In this document: positions 1 to 6,016 of the stretch, in pieces
How the letters are laid out: every line of letters begins with the position of its first letter
How positions within the stretch are numbered: position 1 is the first letter of the stretch
Source: Candidatus Thiothrix singaporensis
GTDB lineage: Bacteria > Pseudomonadota > Gammaproteobacteria > Thiotrichales > Thiotrichaceae
Reading direction: 5' to 3'
DNA: 6,451 bases
Assembly (NCBI GenBank): GCA_013693955.1
Contig: CP059265.1
Span: 2,697,165-2,703,615, forward strand
Notes under the pieces: generated by a model
What the model was told of the DNA's origin: nothing
Databases searched by the model: none
Seen by the model: the letters and a program-made list of their open reading frames with translations, nothing else
Made by a program: the position numbers and the translations under genes

Positions 1-462
1 CTGGAAGACGCCATCTACGGTGGCGAAATGAGCGCCCACCATTATTTCCGTGACTTCGCCTACTGCGACAGCGGCATGATCCCGTGGCTGCTGGTGGCGC
101 AACTGATGGGCGTCAAGAACAAACCCCTGTCCACACTGGTGGATGAGCGCATCCAGGCGTATCCGTGCAGCGGTGAAATCAACTTCCACGTCGCCGATGT
201 CAAAGCCTGCATCGCCAAGGTGCGCGAACACTTCGCCGCACAACAGCCGCTGCTGGTCGACACCACTGATGGCCTGAGCATGGAATTTGCCGACTGGCGT
301 TTCAACCTGCGCGGCTCCAATACCGAGCCGGTGTTGCGTTTGAATGTGGAATCACGGCGGAATTCGGCACTGGTGCAGGAACAGGTCGCCAATATCAGCC
401 GGTTTTTAAATGCCAAGGGGCGGTTAGACCCGCCCCTCCTCGTGCATCAGGGCGTTAGCTGA
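1..462 (+). CDS. manB: Phosphomannomutase (ManB/CpsG type), C-terminal part, 5' end outside window
   Basis: The reading frame is open from base 1 to the TGA at 460-462 (153 residues), so this is the last third of a protein normally about 450 residues long. Such enzymes interconvert mannose-6-phosphate and mannose-1-phosphate in the cytoplasm, feeding GDP-mannose synthesis for surface polysaccharides. Visible motifs are the sugar-binding loop GGEMSAHH (fragment residues 7-14), followed by [15 protein letters not shown], and the phosphate-binding loop RGSNTEP (about 104-110) with the downstream RLNVESR. All match E. coli CpsG/ManB closely. The catalytic serine and metal site lie upstream and cannot be checked. 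The last dozen or so residues run past the usual C-terminus and overlap the convergent gene by 16 bp. A bifunctional phosphomannomutase/phosphoglucomutase is possible, but the loop wording favours ManB. No frameshift is seen. Confidence 0.93.
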   Translation: MEDAIYGGEMSAHHYFRDFAYCDSGMIPWLLVAQLMGVKNKPLSTLVDERIQAYPCSGEINFHVADVKACIAKVREHFAAQQPLLVDTTDGLSMEFADWRFNLRGSNTEPVLRLNVESRRNSALVQEQVANISRFLNAKGRLDPPLLVHQGVS

Positions 463-872
463 AAATCCGAAACGGCGTAGCCTATTTCATCATCTACCGC
501 AAATTCGCTCCAATCAAACAAACCGTTGACGCTCAAGTTCCCTGCCGGAGACGCCTCCTCTCCATTCCTCACTTGGACAGTGATTGGAAGCCCCATACCC
601 GCACAAAAACAAAATGGCGTTAGGGCAAACGTATAATCCTTGATAGCACGTGTATCCCACTGTTGGCGTGCCGCAGTAATGATGGCGGCACCGTCGGCAT
701 GAATATCCACCAAGCTGGATACTTTCCCACTCTTGCCATCAGTAGAAACCGAAGTGGCGGCGCGGATGCTTGCCTGTGGGGCGGAGCAAGCTGGAACTCC
801 AGTTAGGCAGAAATCGTCAAGTTCACAGAATAAGCGTGTTAGCATCGGGATGGCAGCCTTTTGGGGTGTCAA
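447..872 (-). CDS. DUF6174-like small protein, probably shortened
   Basis: This is a 141-residue reading frame starting at a TTG (870-872). An in-frame stop lies just upstream and no convincing ribosome binding site is seen; an internal ATG nine codons later is an alternative start. The function is unknown. The part from [13 protein letters not shown] through PFCFC and ITVQVRNGE, then SVNGLFD and the closing [11 protein letters not shown], follows the order of the DUF6174 family, whose members are usually exported or lipid-anchored. Two things are odd: no signal peptide is visible at the N-terminus, and SVNGLFD passes almost directly into the final DDEIGY block. As I recall the family, a stretch of a few tens of residues normally lies between them, so an internal deletion is likely. 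The gene is convergent with the phosphomannomutase and overlaps its 3' end. The family assignment is from memory of the motif pattern. Confidence 0.5.
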   Translation of the reverse strand: MTPQKAAIPMLTRLFCELDDFCLTGVPACSAPQASIRAATSVSTDGKSGKVSSLVDIHADGAAIITAARQQWDTRAIKDYTFALTPFCFCAGMGLPITVQVRNGEEASPAGNLSVNGLFDWSEFAVDDEIGYAVSDFQLTP

Positions 873-902
873 CAGGGAGTGTGGTTACTCGCATTATCAC
901 AT

Positions 903-920
903 GAAAGGCTTCCACCTTTC
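903..920. promoter_or_regulatory. Short hairpin between divergent genes
   Basis: GAAAGG (903-908) and CCTTTC (915-920) form a 6-bp stem with a 6-base loop, in the 72-bp gap between the minus-strand DUF6174-like gene and the plus-strand membrane-protein gene. It could be a weak cis-acting element; no strong promoter or terminator T-tract accompanies it. Confidence 0.2.
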
Positions 921-944
921 TTAATCCCGAACTCAGGTTAGAAT

Positions 945-1190
945 ATGCAGCATCTCGTCGCGTTGTACTCCATTGTGGTCGGTAGTGCTACGTTGTGGGC
1001 ATGGGTCACGCACTTCTTCTACAGCGGCTCTATGGAGGAACATCTGCTTCCTTTCATTGTCATGGGTACCGTAACCCTTCCATCTTCTCTTCTGGTGGAA
1101 GGATTCGTTGTCCTGAATCCGCGGCTTGTGGATAGTCCGGTCTTCATGTTGTTTCTGCTAACCGTGCTAGGTTTTTGCAAGTGTTATTAG
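945..1190 (+). CDS. Small integral membrane protein, unknown function, C-terminus probably frameshifted
   Basis: This is an 81-residue frame from ATG 945, with a weak Shine-Dalgarno-like AGG about seven bases upstream. It is strongly hydrophobic. Likely membrane segments are residues about 3-26, 34-57 (around PFIVMGTVTLPSSLL) and a third from about 66 on (SPVFMLFLLTVLGF). I do not recognise a family. The third segment stops abruptly in CKCY and a TAG. A T5 run lies at 1172-1176; with six T the frame would continue as LGFLQVLLVSRLAK and stop at 1208-1210, giving a complete helix with a basic tail. That is the more natural protein end, so the TAG is probably created by a one-base loss. Rhs sequence begins right after 1210, so the locus abuts the left end of the Rhs region. 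Whether the protein is made is unknown. Confidence 0.45.
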   Translation: MQHLVALYSIVVGSATLWAWVTHFFYSGSMEEHLLPFIVMGTVTLPSSLLVEGFVVLNPRLVDSPVFMLFLLTVLGFCKCY

Positions 1191-1210
1191 TGTCGCGATT
1201 GGCTAAGTGA

Positions 1211-1288
1211 AGCGCAGAAGGGAGGCCTCACCAGCGGCACTACGCGCGGTGGCGTCACCACCAGCCAGACCGGAACAGCTTTGGCGAA
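1211..1288 (+). pseudogene. Out-of-frame upstream remnant of Rhs piece 1
   Basis: In the frame of the TAG at 1188-1190, the sequence reads [17 protein letters not shown], typical low-complexity Rhs core text, and then leaves frame near 1271. Adding one C to the ACCGG at 1269-1273 would give SQTRNSFGEM and join it to the main Rhs frame starting at 1289. The remnant therefore belongs to the same Rhs core. The bulk of the Rhs N-terminal part is absent, so this core is 5'-truncated. Confidence 0.6.
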
Positions 1289-2536
1289 ATGGACAGCTAC
1301 ACCGCCAGCAATGGCGATAATCCGCTGGTGCAATGGGGCTACACCCGTGACAAACTGGGGCGCATCACCGCCAAAACCGAAACCATCAACGGCGTCAGCC
1401 ACACTTACGGCTACAGCTACGACACCGCCGGACGCCTTCAGACCGTCACGCAGGACGGAACCACCATCGGCGACTACAACTACGACGCCAACGGCAACCG
1501 CAACGGCGGTACCTATGACGCGCAAGACCGCCTGCTGACCTGGGGCAGCAACAGCTACGCCTACACCGCCAACGGCGAACTGCAAAGCAGGACTGGCAAC
1601 GGTGCAACCACCAGTTATGCCTACGACGAACTCGGCAACCTGCAGCAAGCCAAGCTCCCCGGTGACCTCACCCTCGACTACCTGATCGACGGCCAGAACC
1701 GCCGCATCGGCAAGAAGGTCAACGGCGAGCTCAAGCAAGGTTTCCTCTACCAGAACCAGCTCAACCCCATTGCCGAACTCGACGGGCAAGGCAACGTGGT
1801 CGCCCGCTTCGTCTACGCCGACAAGGGCAATGTGCCCGCCTACATGGTCAGGGGTGGCAAGACCTGGCGCATCATCAGCGACCACCTCGGCAGCCCGCGC
1901 CTGACTGTTGATAGCGAAACCGGTGAGATCGTGCAACAGATGGAATACGATGTGTGGGGCAAGGTCATCAGCGACAGCAATCCTGGCTTCCAGCCGTTCG
2001 GCTTCGCCGGTGGATTGTACGACCAGCACACCGGGTTGGTGCGGTTTGGGGCAAGGGATTATGACCCGGCGACCGGGCGCTGGACGGCGAAAGACCCGAT
2101 TGGGTTTACAGGTAGGGATACTAACTTGTACGGATATGTATTGAGTGATTCAATTAACTTGATTGACCCAAAAGGTCTGGCAGGGGTTATGGATTTCCTT
2201 GCTGCATTATGGGGGTACGATACGTTATCTGCTGCCTCGGATGCGGTTGATCATGCCGAAGCGGCAATGGATGCAACGAACAGAAAAAATCAGGCAGGAG
2301 ATGTGTTGTTTGATTGCATTTCTAATCCGGCTGGTTGTGATACTAAAAAGGCTATGGAGGCAGAAAATAATTATCATGATGCGACATGTGATGTTTATCG
2401 TGAGTCTTTGGAGGCTGCAAAGAAATTGGGAGCGATGCCTGGATTGGCAACAACAGGCACAGAGCCATTACCGATGAGTCATGATGATTTGATAATTAAT
2501 GGTGTTGTTAATGCAACATTAAATTATACAAAATAA
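1289..2536 (+). CDS. Rhs core C-terminal part with variable toxin domain (Rhs piece 1)
   Basis: This is a 415-residue open frame made of YD-type Rhs repeats (for example [11 protein letters not shown] and YAYDELGNL) up to the conserved core end. Key blocks are DHLGSPR (198-204), [22 protein letters not shown]...[11 protein letters not shown] (254-273) and LIDPKGLAG (291-299). In Rhs proteins this end closes the shell around a C-terminal toxin. Residues about 300-415 form a variable domain of some 116 residues: mostly polar and helical-looking, with three Cys (343, 350, 367), and with base use visibly more AT-rich than the core. I do not recognise this toxin. No secretion or N-terminal targeting domain remains and no start site is convincing (ATG 1289 is simply the first Met). 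It may be an orphan cassette, expressed only after recombination with a complete Rhs gene. A candidate immunity gene follows 77 bp downstream. Confidence 0.8.
   Translation: MDSYTASNGDNPLVQWGYTRDKLGRITAKTETINGVSHTYGYSYDTAGRLQTVTQDGTTIGDYNYDANGNRNGGTYDAQDRLLTWGSNSYAYTANGELQSRTGNGATTSYAYDELGNLQQAKLPGDLTLDYLIDGQNRRIGKKVNGELKQGFLYQNQLNPIAELDGQGNVVARFVYADKGNVPAYMVRGGKTWRIISDHLGSPRLTVDSETGEIVQQMEYDVWGKVISDSNPGFQPFGFAGGLYDQHTGLVRFGARDYDPATGRWTAKDPIGFTGRDTNLYGYVLSDSINLIDPKGLAGVMDFLAALWGYDTLSAASDAVDHAEAAMDATNRKNQAGDVLFDCISNPAGCDTKKAMEAENNYHDATCDVYRESLEAAKKLGAMPGLATTGTEPLPMSHDDLIINGVVNATLNYTK
1481..2097 (+). repeat. Direct repeat copy A of the Rhs core end
   Basis: This segment of about 617 bp in Rhs piece 1 recurs at 3596-4211. 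Long stretches are almost base-identical, for example the region from the CAGCAACAGCTACGCC block through GACGGCCAGAACCGCCGCATC. The offset changes from 2115 to 2114 bp inside the repeat because copy B has lost one base. Confidence 0.9.
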
Positions 2537-2545
2537 CACACATAT

Positions 2546-2617
2546 ATGTTTACTTTTGCTGAAAAATTTATTAAGAAGGCCATGGCAGTTAATGAAGGAG
2601 ATGTATTCTTATCATGA
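2546..2617 (+). other. In-frame extension after the toxin stop, overlapping the immunity start
   Basis: After the TAA at 2534-2536 the same frame is open again for 26 codons and ends in a TGA at 2615-2617. It contains an ATG at 2546 (MFTFAEKFIKKAMAVNEGDV) without a Shine-Dalgarno site in front. The final TGA overlaps the ATG of the next gene as ATGA, the usual arrangement for translationally coupled toxin and immunity genes. Either the toxin once ended here and the TAA is a nonsense mutation, or this is a short peptide or leader. Confidence 0.3.
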
Positions 2618-3112
2618 TAAAGACTCGTTTTAGTTATTGGGTAGTGTTTCTGTTGGCTATGGTTTTCACTGTGTTCGTGGTTTTTATCTCCGTTACGCTG
2701 CGTGACCCTTATGGCTCTCGTATGCTGGTGATTCATTATGACCGCTTTTTATATGGAACATACATCACATTTCCGGATTCTTGTTACAAGATTCCGGAGA
2801 ATTGGGCAACAAGGCAAAAAAACCAGAAGCAAGAAAGAATTTTGATTCTTATGTGCTTCTTAAAAACTCCAAAAATGATTATATTGGAGTTTCTGTAAAT
2901 TATTATCATATTCCCATGCTAATGACGGATAGTTTTTCATTCCTGTGCCGAGTGATAGGTTTAAAATTTATCGCCTTTCCGATGAGTGGATTAAGAAATT
3001 ACCTGATGCTCATAATTTATATCTTGAGTTTAATGCTAACTTGATTATTCAAGGAGATGATTTGGATACTATAAACGAGGTTGGCAATCAATTGAAAAAG
3101 GTTTCTTGTTAG
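2614..3112 (+). pseudogene. Candidate immunity protein for Rhs piece 1 toxin, membrane-anchored, two frameshifts
   Basis: From ATG 2614 the protein begins MIKTRFSYWVVFLLAMV, a single N-terminal membrane anchor (residues about 8-29) followed by a soluble domain. AAGGAG lies 13 bases upstream, a long spacing. The first frame fails at an A7 run (2816-2822) and the next at a T5 run (2933-2937). With A8 and T6 the frames join as RQKKPEARKNF and DSFFIPVPSDRF, and end LKKVSC with TAG at 3110-3112, giving about 166 residues. The three frames have continuous, AT-rich coding character, so a single original gene is well supported. Its place directly after an Rhs toxin domain suggests immunity, and a membrane anchor would fit protection against a toxin acting at the membrane or in the periplasm. 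No family is recognised. Confidence 0.6.
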
Positions 3113-3586
3113 TTTTTATGCAAGCAGCCCTCCGGATGCTTCAGTCTTCCAAGGCGATCACTACGCCCCGCTGCCGCCATAGGTAATGATTATGCAAATC
3201 CGGGAAGTGGTTTCTTTTAAGTCAGGACAGTTTTATTTATGGTGGCTTGGGTTTTTGGCACGATATTTTTGGATACGGTTTTTACTTGGATGGTACTTAT
3301 TATATAAATGTTACAAGCGAAGGAGGAATTTTGTCTGGGCATGGAGTGAGCTACGGGATACAGACCGCCCGGATGAGCTCATTGATTATAACAATCCACG
3401 CCCAAGGCCACTGGTTTTATTAGTAGGGGGATATTTTTAATTTTGGGTGGCGGGCACATGTTATATCTTGGTTTTTCTGGGCAACGAGGGCAGCAGGTAT
3501 TGTCATATCTTGGCTTTTAGGAAACGGAACCTTGATATTCAGTAGGCAGGCCGGTTGGGCTAACTTGTCTCAGACCAGCTATACCC
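3113..3586 (+). pseudogene. Shattered AT-rich coding remnant between the two Rhs pieces
   Basis: No single frame is open across this stretch, but pieces in three frames join if single bases are restored. A piece reading SSPPDASVFQGDHYAPLPP stops at 3180-3182; one added A would continue it as IGNDYANPGSGFF. One T added at the T4 run 3215-3218 leads to LSQDSFIYGGLGFWHDIFGY and on to LSGHGVSYGIQT. One C added near 3365 leads to RPDELIDYNNPRPRP, ending at TAA 3438-3440. The Gly/Tyr-rich part looks like a real protein, perhaps another Rhs C-terminal domain, but I do not recognise it. Beyond 3440 short hydrophobic pieces ([32 protein letters not shown]) could come from its partner or tail. A frame at 3186-3440 overlaps it and is largely a shadow. 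Confidence 0.35.
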
Positions 3587-3595
3587 GTGGCAAGC

Positions 3596-4211
3596 TACGA
3601 CACCAACGGCAACCGCAACGGCGGCACGTATGACGCACAGGATCGCCTGCTGACCTGGGGCAGCAACAGCTACGCCTATACCGCCAACGGTGAACTGCAA
3701 AGCAGGACCGGCAACGGTGCAACCACCAGTTATGCCTACGACGAACTCGGCAACCTGCAGCAAGCCAAGCTCCCCGGTGACCTCACCCTCGACTACCTGA
3801 TCGACGGCCAGAACCGCCGCATCGGCAAAAAGATCAACGGTGAGCTCAAACAAGGTTTCCTTTACCAGAACCCGCTCAACCCCATTGCCGAACTGGACGG
3901 GCAAGGCAACGTGGTTGCCCGCTTTGTCTACGCCGACAAGGGTAACGTGCCCGTCTACATGGTTAAGGGCGGCAAAACCTACCGCATCATCAGCGACCAC
4001 CTCGGCAGCCCGCGCTTGGTGGTGGACAGCGCAACCGGCGAGATCGCCCAACAAATGGACTTGATGTGTGGGGCAAGGTCATCAGCGACAGCAACCCCGG
4101 TTTCCAGCCGTTCGGCTTCGCCGGTGGGCTGTACGACCAGCACACCGGGCTGGTGCGCTTCGGGGCGCGGGATTACGACCCCGAAACCGGGCGTTGGACA
4201 GATAAAGACCC
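3596..4211 (+). repeat. Direct repeat copy B of the Rhs core end
   Basis: This is the second copy of the Rhs core end at 1481-2097, in the same orientation and about 2.1 kb apart. It carries a one-base loss near 4063 relative to copy A. Sequences diverge fully just after the KDP of the core, where the two toxin domains begin to differ. Confidence 0.9.
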
Positions 4212-4609
4212 CGCAGGCTTCAGCTGTGGCCTCAACCTCTACAGCTACGCCTTCAACGACCCCATCAACCTGGTGGACGTGGATGGCAACCTGCCCATGC
4301 TCCCGCAAGGCGCGGTGGATGCCGCTGCCGGGTTTGGCGATGGCCGGCGGGTTGACCAGCTACATCCGTGACATGATGGGCACGAATGGCGAGGTCAACC
4401 CGTGTGGCGATGTTTACCGCATTGCGGAACTGGTGGGGTAAAACTGGCCTACCAGTCGCGGGAGTCAGGGTATAATGCCAGCAAGGGGATCGTTTCAGCT
4501 GTAAAAAGTTGTTAACTCGAATTTGCCGCATGCAGTAGATCGAGCAGTTGAACGTGGCGTGTTTCCAGATGCAAAGGCTGCTTCTAATGGCTTGAAAGAT
4601 TTAGGAGAT

Positions 4610-4613
4610 AGTA
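4610..4613. repeat. Target-site duplication AGTA, left copy
   Basis: AGTA immediately precedes the left inverted repeat and matches AGTA at 5859-5862 directly after the right one. Keeping one copy and deleting the element gives GAT AGT ATT AAA AAG, an open toxin frame (DSIKK), which supports both the boundaries and the 4-bp length. Confidence 0.85.
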
Positions 4614-4630
4614 GGGAACCTCTAAAAACC
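4614..4630 (+). repeat. IS left terminal inverted repeat
   Basis: GGGAACCTCTAAAAACC is 17 bp and perfectly complementary to 5842-5858; the next inner base does not pair. Confidence 0.93.
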
Positions 4631-4745
4631 TGGATTACCCCAGTTGCATTTGTGTAACCGAAGTCATCTGCCGAAACTGACATGCTATCGGGTGCTTCAT
4701 GGCTCACTTATGCCTTGTTATCAGCCATTTTTCAGTGTTTTTCTG

Positions 4746-5783
4746 TCAAATAGGCACAATTCCAGCCTCTTTGAGCGTGCAAAGCCGTTGCAGGTTGTAG
4801 ACCGCGGCTTTAATGCTGAGGCCGAATTCCGCACGCGCCAACCCGATGGTGCGGATGAATTTGCCTCCCATGGCAGACATCGCGCCGAAGACATGTTCAA
4901 CACGCGCACGGGCCTGGCGATACGGGTGTTGCGCTTTTTCTGGCAGTCAGACTGCGGTTTGCCGGGTTTGGCTTTACGCTGGATATGTGGCCGCCAGCCT
5001 GCCGCATTGAGGCGCTGTTCCCGTTGCCTGTCTTCATAGCCTTTGTCTGCCCAGACATCCCGGCTGGTATTGGTGCGGTCAAGCACCTGTTCAAAGTGCT
5101 TGGTGTCATGCTCTTTGGCAGTGCTGACATGGCGTTTACGGATGAACTTGTGCTGCCGGTCGGCACTGATGCTGAGCTTATAACCATGGTGGCTCTTGCT
5201 GTGCTTTTTCGTCCAGCTCGCGTCAGTGTCCTTCTGGCGACGCTGGGCAGGCGTCCAGTTGGCTGGGGTGGCATCCTGAGCCACGATGGCTTTGTCATCT
5301 TTATGCAAATGTTGTCGGGGTGCTTCCACCAGGGTGGCGTCAATGATCTGGCCGCCACGGGCGATAAAACCCTGTTGTTGTAATTGCTGCTGGACGGCAT
5401 TAAACAAGGCATCTGCGCCACCCGCTTCCCGGATTCGTTCACGGAATACCCACAACGTCTTCTCGTCCGGGATGCTGGCAGAATGTCGCAACCCACAAAA
5501 TCGCTGGAACGACAAACGATCCAACAATTGGTACTCCATCGCCTCATCGGACAACTTATAGAGATGCTGCAAAACCAACACCGAACCATCAACTCCGTTG
5601 GGTAGGGTGGACGCCCTCCCTGTGTTGACTCAGCGCGCGGGGCTATCCGGTCAACTTCCGCTGCCAGGGCGGCAAAACTGACGTGTTTTTCCAGCACTGA
5701 CAGCAGGTCTCCTTCCGGTCGAGCTTCTGCTCACGTTCTTCTGCTGCGAACAGGCTGGTCTTTACGGCACTGGGTTTCTTCAT
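4746..5783 (-). pseudogene. IS5-family DDE transposase, three single-base frameshifts
   Basis: The protein starts at ATG 5783-5781 (MKKPSAVKTSLFAAEEREQK), behind a short purine-rich GGAAG only two bases from the start, and ends at TGA 4748-4746. As read, the frame breaks near 5712, 5581 and 4913. One added base at each place joins LDRK-GDLLSVLEKHVSF, ELMVR-MLVLQHLYKL and TRIA-x-ARARVEHVFG into 346 residues, the usual IS5 transposase length. The N-terminal DUF772-like part contains GGRPPYPTELMVR and LLDRLSFQRFCGL. The RNase H-like domain follows, with its catalytic triad at about D149 (IIDATLV), D247 (ADKGY) and E297 (RVEHVF). The longest uninterrupted frame is 4721-5581. Such enzymes cut and join the element's ends. 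The triad residues are all retained in the rebuilt protein, so the decay is recent or due to sequence error. The two-frame design known in some IS5 subgroups would not explain three breaks. Confidence 0.85.
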
Positions 5784-5810
5784 ACTTCCGGTTGTGGTGG
5801 GTTGCTGTGC

Positions 5811-5816
5811 TTGACA
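5811..5816 (+). promoter_or_regulatory. TTGACA -35-like hexamer pointing out of the IS
   Basis: A perfect TTGACA lies 43 bp inside the right IS end and points towards the toxin tail and immunity gene. No good -10 hexamer is seen 16-18 bases further on (GGGTTG region), so it is at most a weak outward promoter. Confidence 0.2.
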
Positions 5817-5841
5817 TTATCTCATATCAGGCTGGGTTGTG

Positions 5842-5858
5842 GGTTTTTAGAGGTTCCC
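5842..5858 (-). repeat. IS right terminal inverted repeat
   Basis: GGTTTTTAGAGGTTCCC is the exact reverse complement of the left repeat at 4614-4630. Confidence 0.93.
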
Positions 5859-5862
5859 AGTA
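5859..5862. repeat. Target-site duplication AGTA, right copy
   Basis: This directly follows the right inverted repeat and pairs with the left copy at 4610-4613. Confidence 0.85.
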
Positions 5863-6003
5863 TTAAAAAGAATGGCTTTCCTGAAGGATCGTTACCAGAT
5901 AGGGCACATGCTGATCGTGTATTGGTGCCAATAGGTAGCAACGGGTTAGCAGTTTATCAAATCGGAAAGAATGGAACGGCTAAGTTGAAAACAACCCTTG
6001 TAG

Positions 6004-6008
6004 CGGAG
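6004..6008 (+). promoter_or_regulatory. Shine-Dalgarno of the immunity gene, overlapping the toxin's last codons
   Basis: CGGAG at 6004-6008 lies eight bases before ATG 6017, inside the last codons of the toxin. The toxin stop and the immunity start are five bases apart, so the two genes look translationally linked. Confidence 0.55.
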
Positions 6009-6016
6009 TAATTTAC

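Larger units (their letters stand above)
3587..4613 (+). pseudogene. Rhs core C-terminal part with toxin domain, 5' part of IS-disrupted gene (Rhs piece 2)
   Basis: This is a second Rhs core end, nearly identical to piece 1 from 3596 on: [18 protein letters not shown], then after a frame change [13 protein letters not shown] and [31 protein letters not shown]. Copy A shows that one base is missing near 4063: ATGGACTTGATG here against ATGGAATACGATG. After the core the text reads [10 protein letters not shown], then [15 protein letters not shown] (one base too many near 4340) and [10 protein letters not shown] further shift near 4437 allows [19 protein letters not shown]. Removing one A from the A5 at 4503-4507 joins this to NSNLPHAVDRAVERGVFPDA in the frame running into the IS at 4614. 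Upstream of 3596 no core remains, so this cassette is also 5'-truncated. As it stands it cannot make a full protein. Confidence 0.75.
4614..5858 (-). mobile_element. IS5-family insertion sequence inside the Rhs piece 2 toxin
   Basis: The element is 1245 bp, bounded by perfect 17-bp terminal inverted repeats (GGGAACCTCTAAAAACC at 4614-4630 and its complement at 5842-5858) and flanked by a 4-bp AGTA duplication. It carries one transposase gene on the minus strand, antisense to the Rhs gene. Size, terminal repeats and transposase type fit the IS5 family; a 4-bp duplication is compatible with the IS5 subgroup. The transposase is broken at three places as read, so this copy may be inactive unless the indels are errors. 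Confidence 0.92.
5859..6011 (+). pseudogene. Rhs piece 2 toxin, 3' part after the IS (DUF4258/RelE-like candidate)
   Basis: This is the C-terminal end of the toxin started before the IS. It reads IKKNGFPEGSLPDRAHADRV, then LVPIGSNGLAVYQIGKNG, TAKLKTTLVAE and TAA at 6009-6011. Joined to the part before the IS, the domain runs from NSNLPHAVDRAVERGVFPDA to this stop with no break, about 90 residues. The HAxxRxxxRGV block near the start and the YQIGKNGTAKLKTTL strand-rich end resemble small RelE/BECR-fold toxins of the DUF4258 type; this is inference from motif layout, not a search. Rhs warheads with BECR nuclease folds are known in general. A frame at 5802-6011 begins inside the IS (TTG) and reads out through the right repeat into this tail, so a short fusion peptide is possible, though it lacks the HAxxR block. 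Confidence 0.65.

Noticed and set aside
733..924. Plus-strand frame of 63 codons
   Set aside because: It lies antisense within the DUF6174-like gene, has no ribosome binding site and no recognisable motif.
1187..2029. Long minus-strand reading frame of 280 codons opposite Rhs piece 1
   Set aside because: It is Val/Ala/Gly-rich text produced by the codon pattern of the opposite Rhs strand, and it recurs opposite copy B (3560-4054) for the same reason.
2817..2823. A AAA AAC slippery heptamer in the candidate immunity gene, suggesting programmed -1 frameshifting
   Set aside because: The heptamer is in the right phase, but a second shift at a non-slippery T5 run is also needed, and similar one-base losses occur in many genes here. 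Simple indels explain it better.
3186..3440. 84-codon aromatic-rich frame as a real membrane protein
   Set aside because: Its first two thirds are the shadow of a more protein-like neighbouring frame (SFIYGGLGFWHDIFGY); only its last part seems to belong to the joined remnant.
1481..4211. The direct repeat as flanks of a composite transposon
   Set aside because: The repeated segment is Rhs coding sequence with no terminal inverted repeats or transposase of its own.
4644..5605. Several plus-strand frames across the IS
   Set aside because: They are antisense to the transposase, whose motifs and catalytic residues are clear on the minus strand.
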